Positions 33,812-43,552 of a DNA stretch of 64,000 nucleotides are shown piece by piece; the first letter of the stretch is position 1, and every line of letters starts with the position of its first letter. Both the position numbers and the translations under genes were made by a program. The DNA is from Streptomyces oceani. Its GTDB lineage: Bacteria > Actinomycetota > Actinomycetes > Streptomycetales > Streptomycetaceae. The notes below the pieces were generated by a model. It did no database searches. It was not told the DNA's origin and was given only the letters and a program-made list of their open reading frames with translations. Where the stretch lies: assembly GCF_001751245.1 (NCBI RefSeq), contig NZ_LJGU01000137.1, positions 60,577 to 124,576 on the forward strand. Reading direction: 5' to 3'.

Positions 33812-34103
33812 ACCTCCGCAAAACAACCGTCAGCATAGCCAGTGAGTAGCCGGCGACCAGTGTCTTCTGAGATACCACCCTTTCGCTCCGGACGCAGAGG
33901 CCACGCACTCCTACCCGCGCGCTCCCGAGCACCTCGACGTGAAGCCACTGCGAGCCAGCTGGGCATCGCTCAACCACCTACGCCGCCTCTGCAGCGCTGT
34001 GACGTGGTGCTCGAACTTGTCCGCACCCAGTGCTCCCCGCGTCCCTCCGCAGGAAGGACCAGATCCCCCGGCCACTGGACGCAACCGGGCCGAGACACCT
34101 TTC

Positions 34104-36386
34104 TCAGTTACCTGTTGAAGTTTCCTCGCTCGGAAGCAGGGGCGCGAGAAAGGGGCTCGGGGCCCCGTGCCAGAAGATGTCCAGGCTGTCACGTGCCCGT
34201 GTCGCCGCCACGAAGAGCAACGAGCGTGCCCGCTGCATGTCGCGACGGTAGCGCGACATGTCGACATCCTTCCTCCGCTGTATGTCGGCGCGAGGCACCA
34301 GTCCGTCGCTCGCCCCGGCGATGATCACGCGCTGGTACTCGAGCCCCTTGAAGCGGAACATGGTGCCGATATGGACGCCGGTGTCCCCTCGGGGACCTTC
34401 CGGGCCGATCTCCAGCGCCCTGATGTCGTGTTGAGCGAGGGTATACGCCATCTCGCCGGCCATCTGGTTCGTCGGAACGGCGATCCCGATCTGCTCGTGG
34501 GGGGTGTCACCCCACGACTCGATCAGTTCGGCAACGGCCTCGCGTGCGCTCTCCCAGTCCTCCTTGCCCTGCAGTTCGGGCACCCCGCCGCTGAGCACGG
34601 AGCGGTATCCGGCGAGGTTCTCGCCACCACCGTCGAGATCGTCGTACTTCTGCTCTCCGAGGACGTACAACGCGTCGTGCAGGATCTGCCGCGTCGTGCG
34701 ATAGCTCAGGGAGAGCTTCGAGGAGCGACCGCGAATGTTGATCCCGAGACTGCCGAGCGTCACCTGGTTCTTGTAGATCCGCTGGTGGGTGTCACCGACC
34801 AAGAACACGTCGTTGCGGGCGGGAGCGGCCATGGCGCGCAGCATCTTCCAGTGCGCGGGCCGTAGATCCTGCGCCTCATCGACGACGATGTGCCGGTAGC
34901 GGTAGCGCAGCCAGCCGCCCGAGCCATCGGCGATGTGAATGTTCTCCCGCCCGTCGGCCTCCTCACGCTGCCGGTCGAGGCGCTGGATCCGGCGGGCGCG
35001 TTCCATCTCCAACTGTGCTGCCCGCTCTGCGACTTGGTCCCAGGTCTGCGCACCGAGCCGGTGGAGGCGCTGAGTGAAGCGTTCGACCAGCTGCCAGATC
35101 TCCGCGCGCTCGGCTCGCGTGACATTGCGGCCCCGCCCGGCCCTGCGGGCGCGGAAGTAGTCCGCACGGGAGGCGACGGCCTGGCCGAGGATGACCTGCG
35201 CCCACTCGTCGTGCAGGAACTCCGCGTCCCAGCCGGTCTCCCCGAGCTCGTCGAGTAGGGATCGCCACTCTCTTACGGCCTGGTTCTCGTCGATGATCCG
35301 CTGGCGGTTGCCCGGCTCCGCCTCGCGAACGGTCCGCAGCGCCAGCTGGTCCACATGGCTGATCTCGACCCGGTCCACGAGCTGTTCGCCCCCGAGAGCC
35401 AAGAGTCTCGAACGGAGGTCCGCCGCAAGGTTCTTGTTGAACGTGGTGAGAAGTACGGGCTTGTCACGCCCGCCGGGCAGGCGTTCGACAAGGTGACGCA
35501 CCCGGTGCAGGGCGACGATGGTCTTGCCCGTGCCGGGGCCGCCTCCGACTCGGGCCGGGCCGTTGTAGTCGCGGGAGACGAGCTTCGCCTGGGTGGGGTG
35601 CAGGAACACCTTCCAGCGTCCGAAGTCCTCGCCTTCCAAGGCCTCCCGCAGCGCCTCGTCGGTGGTGGTGACCACGGTGGCGGGCCGCTCGACCGCGGCT
35701 CGGAAGTCCTCGGGATCGACCGGGTCCGGCGACGCGACCGGGGTGGTGACCTGATCGAGTACGTCCTGGTACGAGGCGCCGTCGTGCAGGGTGAGCAGCA
35801 CCTCGCCTGTGAGCTGCGGGGCGTACTCGACGAGGCCGAGCAGCTGGTCCTCGTTGCTGAGGGCCCTGACGAGGGGGATGAGGGTCGGGGCGACGCCCAG
35901 CTCGGTGAGCTGCGCGTCCGTCCAGGCGGCGAAGAGGGGCTGCGGAGCGGAGGGCTCGGTGGGTTGGGGGCTCGCGGGCTTGTCCTGGGGCGCGGGCTCC
36001 CTTGCGGATGCGTGCGGGAGGCTCTTCTCCTCGACCCTTTCCTGGACGACCTGGAGGTCGACGTACTCGATGCCGCCGGTGATGCGGTTGACGGAGTACG
36101 TCAGCCGGTCCAGGTGCTCGTAGACGTCCTTGCGGTGCTTGACGGAGACGATCAGCCAGTCGTCGTCGGCGAGTCGCAGCAGCAGCGCACGGTACTCGTC
36201 GTTGACGCGTGCAGAGTACAACTTGTCGTGGCCCTGAAGTCGCTTGAGGCGCAACCCGGCCGAGTCCGGATTGGTCTTGAACTTGTGCTGGAAGTCATAG
36301 ATCGCGCCCTTGACGGAGCGGGGGAGCTTGAGGACCTCCTTGTCCGCCTTGTCGAGCAGGCGCAGGCTTACGTTCTTGCTGGTCAC
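34104..36386 (-). CDS. RelE-like domain fused to UvrD/Rep superfamily 1 helicase
   Basis: A 760-residue protein beginning at GTG 36386, which overlaps the stop of the giant helicase gene (GTGA). Residues 1-95 look like a RelE/YoeB-type fold: KLPRSVKGAIYDFQHKF, LKRLQGHDKLYSARVNDEYRALLL and WLIVSVKHRKDVYEHL. A Pro/Ser-rich linker leads to an SF1 helicase with Walker A GGGPGTGKTIVALHRV near residue 282, VVDEAQDLRPAHWKML near 502, LSYRTTRQI and a late FKGLEYQRVIIAGASDGLVP and FVAATRARDSL. All helicase motifs look intact. The RelE-like part may bind RNA or ribosomes, or may be only a structural module. It is the last gene of the defence operon. Confidence 0.88.
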   Translation of the reverse strand: MTSKNVSLRLLDKADKEVLKLPRSVKGAIYDFQHKFKTNPDSAGLRLKRLQGHDKLYSARVNDEYRALLLRLADDDWLIVSVKHRKDVYEHLDRLTYSVNRITGGIEYVDLQVVQERVEEKSLPHASAREPAPQDKPASPQPTEPSAPQPLFAAWTDAQLTELGVAPTLIPLVRALSNEDQLLGLVEYAPQLTGEVLLTLHDGASYQDVLDQVTTPVASPDPVDPEDFRAAVERPATVVTTTDEALREALEGEDFGRWKVFLHPTQAKLVSRDYNGPARVGGGPGTGKTIVALHRVRHLVERLPGGRDKPVLLTTFNKNLAADLRSRLLALGGEQLVDRVEISHVDQLALRTVREAEPGNRQRIIDENQAVREWRSLLDELGETGWDAEFLHDEWAQVILGQAVASRADYFRARRAGRGRNVTRAERAEIWQLVERFTQRLHRLGAQTWDQVAERAAQLEMERARRIQRLDRQREEADGRENIHIADGSGGWLRYRYRHIVVDEAQDLRPAHWKMLRAMAAPARNDVFLVGDTHQRIYKNQVTLGSLGINIRGRSSKLSLSYRTTRQILHDALYVLGEQKYDDLDGGGENLAGYRSVLSGGVPELQGKEDWESAREAVAELIESWGDTPHEQIGIAVPTNQMAGEMAYTLAQHDIRALEIGPEGPRGDTGVHIGTMFRFKGLEYQRVIIAGASDGLVPRADIQRRKDVDMSRYRRDMQRARSLLFVAATRARDSLDIFWHGAPSPFLAPLLPSEETSTGN

Positions 36387-39300
36387 AGCTGTCCGTTCTC
36401 CCCGTTGTCGGTACTCCTGGTCCTTTTTCGCGCGTCGACCGGCGGCGCGGCGTCTGATGTCGCGGCCTCGACTGCGTGGAGGATCTCTGTCGCACGCCAC
36501 GCCACCGCCGGTCGCACCCGCCAGCCGGCTTTGAGGAAGGCGCGGTCCCGGTCCTCGGCCTCCGGATCGTGTGCTTCGCCCTCCGCGGGGCATGGGGCGA
36601 GGACCACACCGATGCGCGCTGCGGGCCAGGCGAGTTCGGCCATCCAGCCGCGGTCGTCGAGCTCGTACCCGTCCTCGGGGGCGGGGGCGCCGGCCTCGGC
36701 GAGCGCCTCGGCCAGCGTGACGAGGCCTATCTCATCCGGGTCGAGGTACTCCAGTACCTGGGCCCAGCGGGGGTCGCGCTCCACCACTCGCTCGGCAGCT
36801 GCGACCACCAGCGGCGGGGCCGCGGCTGCCTGTGCCTCGGGGGTGGACGCGGCGGGCTTCGCCGCCACGGCGGCGGGTGTTCCGTCGGCAGGTCCCACGA
36901 GGGTGCTGCGCACGGTCGCCAGCACGCCGCCGCCCCCAGCCACGTCGAGAGTCTCGGGGAGGAAGCCGTCCACTCCACTGGTCGTCAGCTGGGCGCTGTC
37001 GCCCTCCCCGGTGTCCAGGAACTGCAGCACGTTGCTCCAGTAGAGCCAGGCGCGCCACCTGCGCTTGTGGGCTTCTTCCTCGGCGTGCGTGCCGGGGCCG
37101 TCCTCGAGGAGGACCAGGCCGGTCCAGGCCGGGGGCTTCACCCGGCCGTCGGCGGCGAACACGAGGGGACAGCCGGAGGCGTCCGTCGCTGTCAAAACCT
37201 GGACGGGCCCGGCCGGTCCCTTCGGGGTGTCTCCGCGGAGTGCCGCACCGATCTGCTCTCCGACCGACGCGGGGGCCAGTGGAGCGCCCTTCGCGCCAGC
37301 CCCGGTGAGTCCCGCGAGTGCGGCCTCTGCCCGCCACCGCCAGCGCTCCTGCTCCGGCTGCCGCAGGTAGGCGACCAGCTGTTCGGCCGGGTTGACCCAG
37401 ACGGTCTCCGCGAGCTCGCCGGGCAGTCCGCCGCGGACGCCGGCGTAGTAGCTGCGCGCCTTGGACTTGCCGCCCTCGCCGTACGGCTGCCAGGCCGGGC
37501 CGACCGGACCCGCGCCGGCGTAGCCGATGTCGCGTACGCGCTGCTGCCACTCCTGCACGTCCGCGTAGGTGAGTTGGAAGACGAGCATGCCGTCGGCGCG
37601 AAGCCGGGTGCGCTTGGTTGCGTCGTCGGCGGTCCGGTGGTGCTCGCGTCCCGCGTGGAACGCGTAGCCGTCCAGATACAGCGCGACGCGCGGGCCGGGC
37701 GCGTCGACGCGCTCGAAGAGCACGTCGGCACGGGTGCCGTGCATGGCACGCTGCTGCGATACGCGCCAGCTCAGCGTGGTCCCGGCCGCTGCCGTGAGTC
37801 TCAGATCCAGCGCATGGGTGCCGGCGGCGGTGACGTACGCGTTGGCGGTGGCCCGGCTCTCCGGCAGGCGGGCCCATTCGGCGAGGGCGTCGATGAACAT
37901 GACCTCGAGGTCGCTCTCGGCCTGCTTGTCCATCGGAATCTGCGGCGTGCCGTCGACCTCAGTGGTCTCCCACAGCTCGCCGTCGACACCGAGTAGTTCG
38001 TCGAGCATCTGCCGCACTTCCTGGCGGCTCACCTTGTCATAGAGACCCGGGGGAACCCTGCGCAGCAGGCAACGATGGCAGCCGTCGAGCCCCTTCTCAC
38101 GGCAGGGGCAACTCTCGATGACCTCGCGCGCCTTGAGCAGCACTTCCTTGAAGCCGCCGGGCGAGGCGAGCCGGTGCAGATATCCCGTGCCGCCGGGCAG
38201 GCGATCGTAGACGACGAGGAAGCGGCGCGGCCAGACCGTGCCCCGCTCGCCGCTGCCGTCCGGCATGGACACGGGGGTGATGTCGATGTGGTCCGGGTCG
38301 CCTCCGTAGCGTGCCGCGATGCCGGTGAACAGGGCGGCGGTGAACGAGGCGAGGCGCTCCGCGGCCCGCGCCACCGAGGCGGGCAGCAGTATGCGTACCG
38401 CCTCGGTGGTCAACTCGTGTGCGAGCAGCAGCGGTACGTCCTCTCCGGCGCCCTGCTCCTTCCCTGCCGCGGCTCCGCGCAGCCGTCGGCGCGGGCACCA
38501 CAGCTGGTGGTGGGCGCTGGCTCGGGTGGAGCGGGCGAGGGACTCGCTGAGCGCGTGCTGCGGCTGGTCGGCCACGGGCTCGCCGTCAGCCGTCGCTCCC
38601 CCGCAACTCGTACACACGTGGAACGGGTTGAGGCGCACCTCCTCTCCGGCCAGTGGCACGGTGCTGCTGCCGTCCTGCCGGTCGAGGCCTAGGTTCAGAG
38701 TGCGGATCACGGCCTTGCGGGTGAAGTCGGCGCCGAACACGGCGGCCTTGTGGCGCCAGGACTTTCGCGCCCTGCGGTCCGGGTCGATGTCGACCACGGT
38801 CAGCTGGGCGTACTCCCGGCGGTCCCGCTCGTCGCGGTCGTCGCGCACCCGTGCGTCGTCCCGTTTGTCACGGGACAGCACCCGCTTGGGCTGCAGTACG
38901 TGCTGCACGCACCCCGCGTCGCCGATCTCCCGTGAGTCACATCGCGGGCAGGGCGAGGTGTCCTCCGCCGCGTTCTGCGTACGTACGTACCCGCAGGCGG
39001 GGCAGAGGCGCCACAGTGTCCAGGCGCGTCGCTCCGGGCTGCCGATGTCCAGGGCACGGACGACGTGCTTGTGGCCGTTGACGTAGAAGCTGTTGCCCGG
39101 GGCGAGTTCGGTGAGGGCGAGCTTGCGGGAACGCTCGTAGTCGCGGGTCTCGCTGCGGTAGACGGCCGCGGGACGCCCGGCGTCAGGAGCTTCGTCCTCG
39201 CCGGAGGCGTCGTCAGGGACCTCGCGCCAGTAGAGGGTGGCCTCCAGCTGGGTGGTGCTGTCGGTGAGGCTGTAGTTGGGCAGCAGTCCCAGCTCGACGA

Positions 39301-42300
39301 GCGCGCCGTGGGCGCTGGTCTGGCTCAGTTCCCGCAGCAGCTCCGCGGTGGCGCGCCGCTCCGCGAGCAGCTCGCGGCGTTCGGCGCTCTGCTCGCGGTC
39401 GTCGGCGTGCAGGCTCTCCATGGCCGTGTCGATGGCGGCGATGCGCCGGCGCAGTTCGTCGCGGCGCGCCGTCCACTCCTCCTCGGCCTCCTGGAGTGTC
39501 CGGGCGATGTGCTCCGTGGCGTACGCCCGCAGCTCGTCAGCGGCGTGATCGGAGACTCCGGAGTCGCCGCCCGGTTCTGCTGCCGGGAAGCAGGCGAGGA
39601 ATTCCTCCACCAGCCGCGCGCCGTGGGTGAGCGCCGCGTCGGCCAGGTCCTGGCACCAGCCTGTGGTGCCGAACAGTGCCGAGGACAGCCGGGGTACCGG
39701 CATCAGCGTCTCGCCGTCCTGCGTGGTGAGTTCGCCCCGGGCGGCCAGGTCGAGCAGGCGGGCGGTGTACTGACGCCGCAGGATCTCCACGGCCGACAGG
39801 TAGCAGCCGGGCGGGACGATGTCGCCCGCGATCATCTCGGTGGGCTCGTCCAGGTAGTAGCGGTCGCGGGCCCGGCGCCCGCCGAAGGCCACGACCAGCG
39901 CGTTACCGGTCCCGCGGCCGGCGCGCCCGGCCCGCTGGACGTAGTTGGCCGGTCCCTTGGGGAGCGAGCCGAGCAGTACGGCCGACAGGTCGCCGATGTC
40001 GATGCCGAGCTCGAGGGTCGGTGTGCTGGAGAGCACATTGGGATCGGTGTAGTGGGTGCCTGCCCGGAAGGTGCGCTCCACGTGCTCCCGCTCCGGCCGC
40101 GTCAGCATGCCGGTGTGCTCGGCCGTCACCACTCGGTAGGTGCCGCCGGTCAGATACAGCCGTCGGTAGTAGTCGCCGCGGTAGTCCCGTTCGAGCTTTC
40201 CGCCGAAGCCGCCGCTGCCGGAGCCGGTGGATGACATGCCCTGCTGCGGGGGCGTCAGGAAGCCCTTGCAGCGGTAGCGCGGGCAGGGGTGTCCGTACCA
40301 GCGGGTGCGCCGGTCGGGGTGGACGACCTGCTGCCAGCCGCACTCTTCGCACCCCACGAACGCCTTGTTGACGCCGTCGTCCTCCAACAGTTGCACCGTG
40401 ATGCTGCCCGGCTGGAGCCCGTACACGCGGGTGGTGCGGTCCTGCGCGGTGCGTACCGACAGCGCGCCCTCCGCTGCCAGCACGGGCAGCAGCCGCCGCA
40501 GATACTCCGCCGCCCCGGCCGCGTCGAGGCCGAGGCAGCGGCGCGTCCAGTCCTGGTACCAGCCGCCGCGCCCGGCGACGGAGTCGAACGCGCTCTTGTC
40601 CTTCACGGCGTCGAGCAGAAACCGCGGGGGCGCGACGCGCCCCTCGGGGAACGCCGGCATGCCCGTCGGGCGCCCCCCGGAAATCGTGAACTGGTTGGTG
40701 CCGACCTCCTTCAGCCAGGTGTCCAGCCAGCGGTGGCGCACACCGCCGCGCAGGCGAAGACGCTCCAACAGCCCGCGCACGAAGGCGAGATAGCGATCGG
40801 GCGTCGGCAGCCGGTCCGCGGCCACCAACTGGCCCGGCAGTTGCAGGTGCACGTCGCGAGCCAGATCGACGACGCGCTCGGGATCCTCGACCGCGACCTC
40901 GGCCGCTGTGGTGCGCGTCAGTTCGAGCGTCCGCCCCAGGCGGGAGCGGAGGCCGAACTCCATCACCGTGGCGAAGGCGAGCCGTTCCCCTATCAGCTTC
41001 CACGTCCGCGCGTCGCCCGTTCCCCGGCCCGAAAGCAGCCGGTCCACTCCGGCCTCGCCGTGCAGGTCGGGCGGCACGACGGCCGCCAGGGCCTGCGCGT
41101 CGTCCACGTTCTCCAGCACGTTCCCGATCAGGTCGTTGAGGGCCAGCGGCCCGCCGAACATGTCCAGTTCGTGGGCGATCAGGGAACGCAACGAGAACTT
41201 GTACGAGGCGTTGGCGACATAGCCTGCGCGGTGTGCGGCGTCCTGCGTGGAGTCGTTGAACAGCAGCGTCTTGCGCTCCTCCGGCGCCAGCGCGATCTCC
41301 TGGCCGCCCGTGAAGAGCTGGGTCACGGCGGCCGAGGCGAGTGCGGCGAGGGCGGTGCCGAGGAAGCGAATGCCGTTCTCGGTGTTGCAGGCGGGGCAGC
41401 GGTCGTCCTTCGCGGCCTTGTCCGCCGTCTTCTTGTCGAGTACAGCCAGCGCGAACCAGGCGTCCTGCAGCCCCTCCGCGTCCTCGGCGGCCGGCATCCG
41501 GTACGTGGCCTGAGCACCGTCGAGAACCACCACGGACAGCGGGTCGACACCGCCCGCGCCGGCGGCCGGCCGCGCCCGCTCGCCCGTGAGCGCGCCCAGG
41601 GCATCGCGCGCCTCGGCATCCGTGGCCGAGATGAAGTAGCGCAGCCGCCGCTTGTCCCTGCCGACGCCCGCCTGCCAGATTTTGGTGGGGCTCGTCTCCA
41701 GCTTCTGCGGATCGGCCTCCGGGGACAGCGCGGCCCAGCCGGAGCGGCCGCAGGTACGACAGTAGACCGCCGGGAGGAATGCCTGGGCAGGCCTGCGCAC
41801 CGTGTCGGATCCGGGCAGCGCCGCAGGCCGTCGCGAGTCGGACGAGGGCCACTCCGCGCTGTCCGTCGAGTCCTCCACGGAGGGCGCGGCCTGCAGCGCG
41901 GCCTTGCGGGCCGCCGTACGCTCGTCCTCGTACCACCGGAACTCCGCGAACCCGCTCACACCGCTCAGCACCCTGCCGACCGGCCGCACCCACAGGTGCG
42001 CCTCGATGTGCAGCAACGGCCGGGGGCGGCGGGCGTCGGAATCGGGGTCGCAGGCGGAGGAGAGCAGGGCCACGAAGCGGGAGAGCGCCTCCAGAGCGAG
42101 GCGCGGGTTCTCCTTCGCCGTGCGTGCCCAGGCGTAGCCGAAGCGGGCCATGCGGTCGCGCAGCCCCCATTCGTCCAACGGATCGCCGTTCAGCAGGGCC
42201 AGCACGCCGTGTGTGAAGTCGTGCCGCTTCAGCAGGCGGCCGATCTGGAACGCGTCGATCCCCCGCCGCCCCAGCAGCCGGGCAGCGAGGGAGTTTAAGT

Positions 42301-43384
42301 CCAGCAGGTCGGGCCGGGACTCGACGCCCGGCCCGCCCGAGACCTCGATGACCTCCTTGGGACTCGGCGGCTCGTCGAACTCGTAGTCCACTTCCCCGAC
42401 GAACTGGTCGGCGCTCTGCCGCTCCTCCCCGACGACCGCCTCCGGCCCGAACGGCACCCCGAATACCTGCTCGACGACGCCCAGCAGCGCGCTCGCGTCT
42501 CCGCCGCCCTCGCCCAGCGTCGCGGACGTCGCCACCGGGCAGGCCGAGCCGAGTGGCCGCCCGTCCCGGCTCGCGCCCACCGCCGAGGCGAGGCGCCGCA
42601 GCAGCATCGCCACATCGGTGCCCTGCGCCCCGTCGTAGGTGTGGAACTCGTCCAGCACGACGTGGGCGAGATCGGCGTCCGCCCACAGCGGCCGGTCCTC
42701 GGCACGCTGGAGCAGCAGATCGAGCATCTTGTAATTGGTGATCAGGACGTCCGGGGGCGTCAGACGCATCTCCTCGCGCCGGGTCATCACCCGCCGGAAG
42801 TCGGTGTCCGGCTTGTCGCCGATGTAGAGCCCTGCCGTGACCTGTGCCAGCTCGGGGCGGGCGAGGTACTCGCCGAGGCGTCCGGCCTGGTCGGTGGCGA
42901 GCGCGTTCATCGGATACAGCAGGACGGCCTTGACCCCGCGGCGGCCCCGCGCGCGCTCTCGGCGGCAGTGGTCCAGTACCGGCACCAGAAACGACTCCGT
43001 CTTGCCGGAGCCCGTCCCTGTCGTCACCAGCGTCGGCTCGGCGGGCCCGTTGAGGGTGCTGAGCCGCTCCCACGCCCGTGCCTGGTGCCGGTACGGGGGA
43101 AAGCCCGGCTGCCACTCCAGCGCCGACTGCCACCCGTCGTCCGCCACATGGAACGGCGTACGGATGCGCAGATACGGGCCGCGGAAGATGCCCGACTCCG
43201 GATCCGCGAGGAACCGCTCCAGCGCCATCCGGGTGTTCTCGTCCGCCAGGGCGTACGTCGTCGTGAGGTACTGCGTCAGACTGCCGCGCAGCTGAGCGGC
43301 GGCCAGGGTGGGCTTCACGACGGGGCCTTCCGGGAGACGGACACGGCAACGATCAAAGGCCAAGGTATCGCCCACCTTGGACAT
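36383..43384 (-). CDS. Giant DEAD/DEAH helicase with DUF1998 (MZB) and C-terminal PD-(D/E)XK-like domain, DrmA/DrmB-like fusion
   Basis: A 2333-residue protein. ATG 43384 starts MSKVGDTLAFDR; the frame is open further upstream but that part is antisense to another gene. Order: helicase core with Walker A TTGTGSGKTESFLVP (about 122) and box II LDEFHTYDGAQGTD (about 243, DEFH in place of DEAH); zinc-ribbon pairs CRTCGRSGW and CPACNTE; helicase C-terminal domain with QRAGRAGRGTG (about 1150); more zinc ribbons (CEECGW, CPACGY...CPRCDS); the DUF1998 four-Cys motif CPCREKGLDGCHRCLLRR (about 1760); and a Vsr-like nuclease segment GTRADVLFERV...VALYLDGYAFHAGREHHRTADD (about 1890). In DISARM the helicase (DrmA) and DUF1998 protein (DrmB) are separate. 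A TTA codon lies at 42296-42298. Confidence 0.88.
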   Translation of the reverse strand: MSKVGDTLAFDRCRVRLPEGPVVKPTLAAAQLRGSLTQYLTTTYALADENTRMALERFLADPESGIFRGPYLRIRTPFHVADDGWQSALEWQPGFPPYRHQARAWERLSTLNGPAEPTLVTTGTGSGKTESFLVPVLDHCRRERARGRRGVKAVLLYPMNALATDQAGRLGEYLARPELAQVTAGLYIGDKPDTDFRRVMTRREEMRLTPPDVLITNYKMLDLLLQRAEDRPLWADADLAHVVLDEFHTYDGAQGTDVAMLLRRLASAVGASRDGRPLGSACPVATSATLGEGGGDASALLGVVEQVFGVPFGPEAVVGEERQSADQFVGEVDYEFDEPPSPKEVIEVSGGPGVESRPDLLDLNSLAARLLGRRGIDAFQIGRLLKRHDFTHGVLALLNGDPLDEWGLRDRMARFGYAWARTAKENPRLALEALSRFVALLSSACDPDSDARRPRPLLHIEAHLWVRPVGRVLSGVSGFAEFRWYEDERTAARKAALQAAPSVEDSTDSAEWPSSDSRRPAALPGSDTVRRPAQAFLPAVYCRTCGRSGWAALSPEADPQKLETSPTKIWQAGVGRDKRRLRYFISATDAEARDALGALTGERARPAAGAGGVDPLSVVVLDGAQATYRMPAAEDAEGLQDAWFALAVLDKKTADKAAKDDRCPACNTENGIRFLGTALAALASAAVTQLFTGGQEIALAPEERKTLLFNDSTQDAAHRAGYVANASYKFSLRSLIAHELDMFGGPLALNDLIGNVLENVDDAQALAAVVPPDLHGEAGVDRLLSGRGTGDARTWKLIGERLAFATVMEFGLRSRLGRTLELTRTTAAEVAVEDPERVVDLARDVHLQLPGQLVAADRLPTPDRYLAFVRGLLERLRLRGGVRHRWLDTWLKEVGTNQFTISGGRPTGMPAFPEGRVAPPRFLLDAVKDKSAFDSVAGRGGWYQDWTRRCLGLDAAGAAEYLRRLLPVLAAEGALSVRTAQDRTTRVYGLQPGSITVQLLEDDGVNKAFVGCEECGWQQVVHPDRRTRWYGHPCPRYRCKGFLTPPQQGMSSTGSGSGGFGGKLERDYRGDYYRRLYLTGGTYRVVTAEHTGMLTRPEREHVERTFRAGTHYTDPNVLSSTPTLELGIDIGDLSAVLLGSLPKGPANYVQRAGRAGRGTGNALVVAFGGRRARDRYYLDEPTEMIAGDIVPPGCYLSAVEILRRQYTARLLDLAARGELTTQDGETLMPVPRLSSALFGTTGWCQDLADAALTHGARLVEEFLACFPAAEPGGDSGVSDHAADELRAYATEHIARTLQEAEEEWTARRDELRRRIAAIDTAMESLHADDREQSAERRELLAERRATAELLRELSQTSAHGALVELGLLPNYSLTDSTTQLEATLYWREVPDDASGEDEAPDAGRPAAVYRSETRDYERSRKLALTELAPGNSFYVNGHKHVVRALDIGSPERRAWTLWRLCPACGYVRTQNAAEDTSPCPRCDSREIGDAGCVQHVLQPKRVLSRDKRDDARVRDDRDERDRREYAQLTVVDIDPDRRARKSWRHKAAVFGADFTRKAVIRTLNLGLDRQDGSSTVPLAGEEVRLNPFHVCTSCGGATADGEPVADQPQHALSESLARSTRASAHHQLWCPRRRLRGAAAGKEQGAGEDVPLLLAHELTTEAVRILLPASVARAAERLASFTAALFTGIAARYGGDPDHIDITPVSMPDGSGERGTVWPRRFLVVYDRLPGGTGYLHRLASPGGFKEVLLKAREVIESCPCREKGLDGCHRCLLRRVPPGLYDKVSRQEVRQMLDELLGVDGELWETTEVDGTPQIPMDKQAESDLEVMFIDALAEWARLPESRATANAYVTAAGTHALDLRLTAAAGTTLSWRVSQQRAMHGTRADVLFERVDAPGPRVALYLDGYAFHAGREHHRTADDATKRTRLRADGMLVFQLTYADVQEWQQRVRDIGYAGAGPVGPAWQPYGEGGKSKARSYYAGVRGGLPGELAETVWVNPAEQLVAYLRQPEQERWRWRAEAALAGLTGAGAKGAPLAPASVGEQIGAALRGDTPKGPAGPVQVLTATDASGCPLVFAADGRVKPPAWTGLVLLEDGPGTHAEEEAHKRRWRAWLYWSNVLQFLDTGEGDSAQLTTSGVDGFLPETLDVAGGGGVLATVRSTLVGPADGTPAAVAAKPAASTPEAQAAAAPPLVVAAAERVVERDPRWAQVLEYLDPDEIGLVTLAEALAEAGAPAPEDGYELDDRGWMAELAWPAARIGVVLAPCPAEGEAHDPEAEDRDRAFLKAGWRVRPAVAWRATEILHAVEAATSDAAPPVDARKRTRSTDNGENGQL

Positions 43385-43552
43385 CGCGCCGCCCGCTCTC
43401 GATGTCACCCCTTGGCAGCTACGCACATAACTTGCTCTACTACAGGAGCCGTTGGCGCAAAATGTTCGCACACGCGCGGCTCCCCTTCCCTCCCCGCGGC
43501 AGGCACGTCCACTCTGGCCACCGAGCCGATACACGGGGGACGACGGGGGGAC

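Noticed and set aside
33504..34103. Integrase or transposase remnant at the left island edge
   Set aside because: Short frames here are Arg/Ser-rich and I could not match any recombinase motif; only the yjbQ tail is supportable.
35355..37043. 562-residue plus-strand open frame
   Set aside because: It is antisense to the RelE-UvrD and giant helicase genes, whose motifs are unmistakable; composition is shadow-like and there is no ribosome site.
40289..42298. 669-residue plus-strand open frame
   Set aside because: Lies opposite the giant helicase gene; Arg/Gly-rich with no motifs, a product of high-GC third-position bias.
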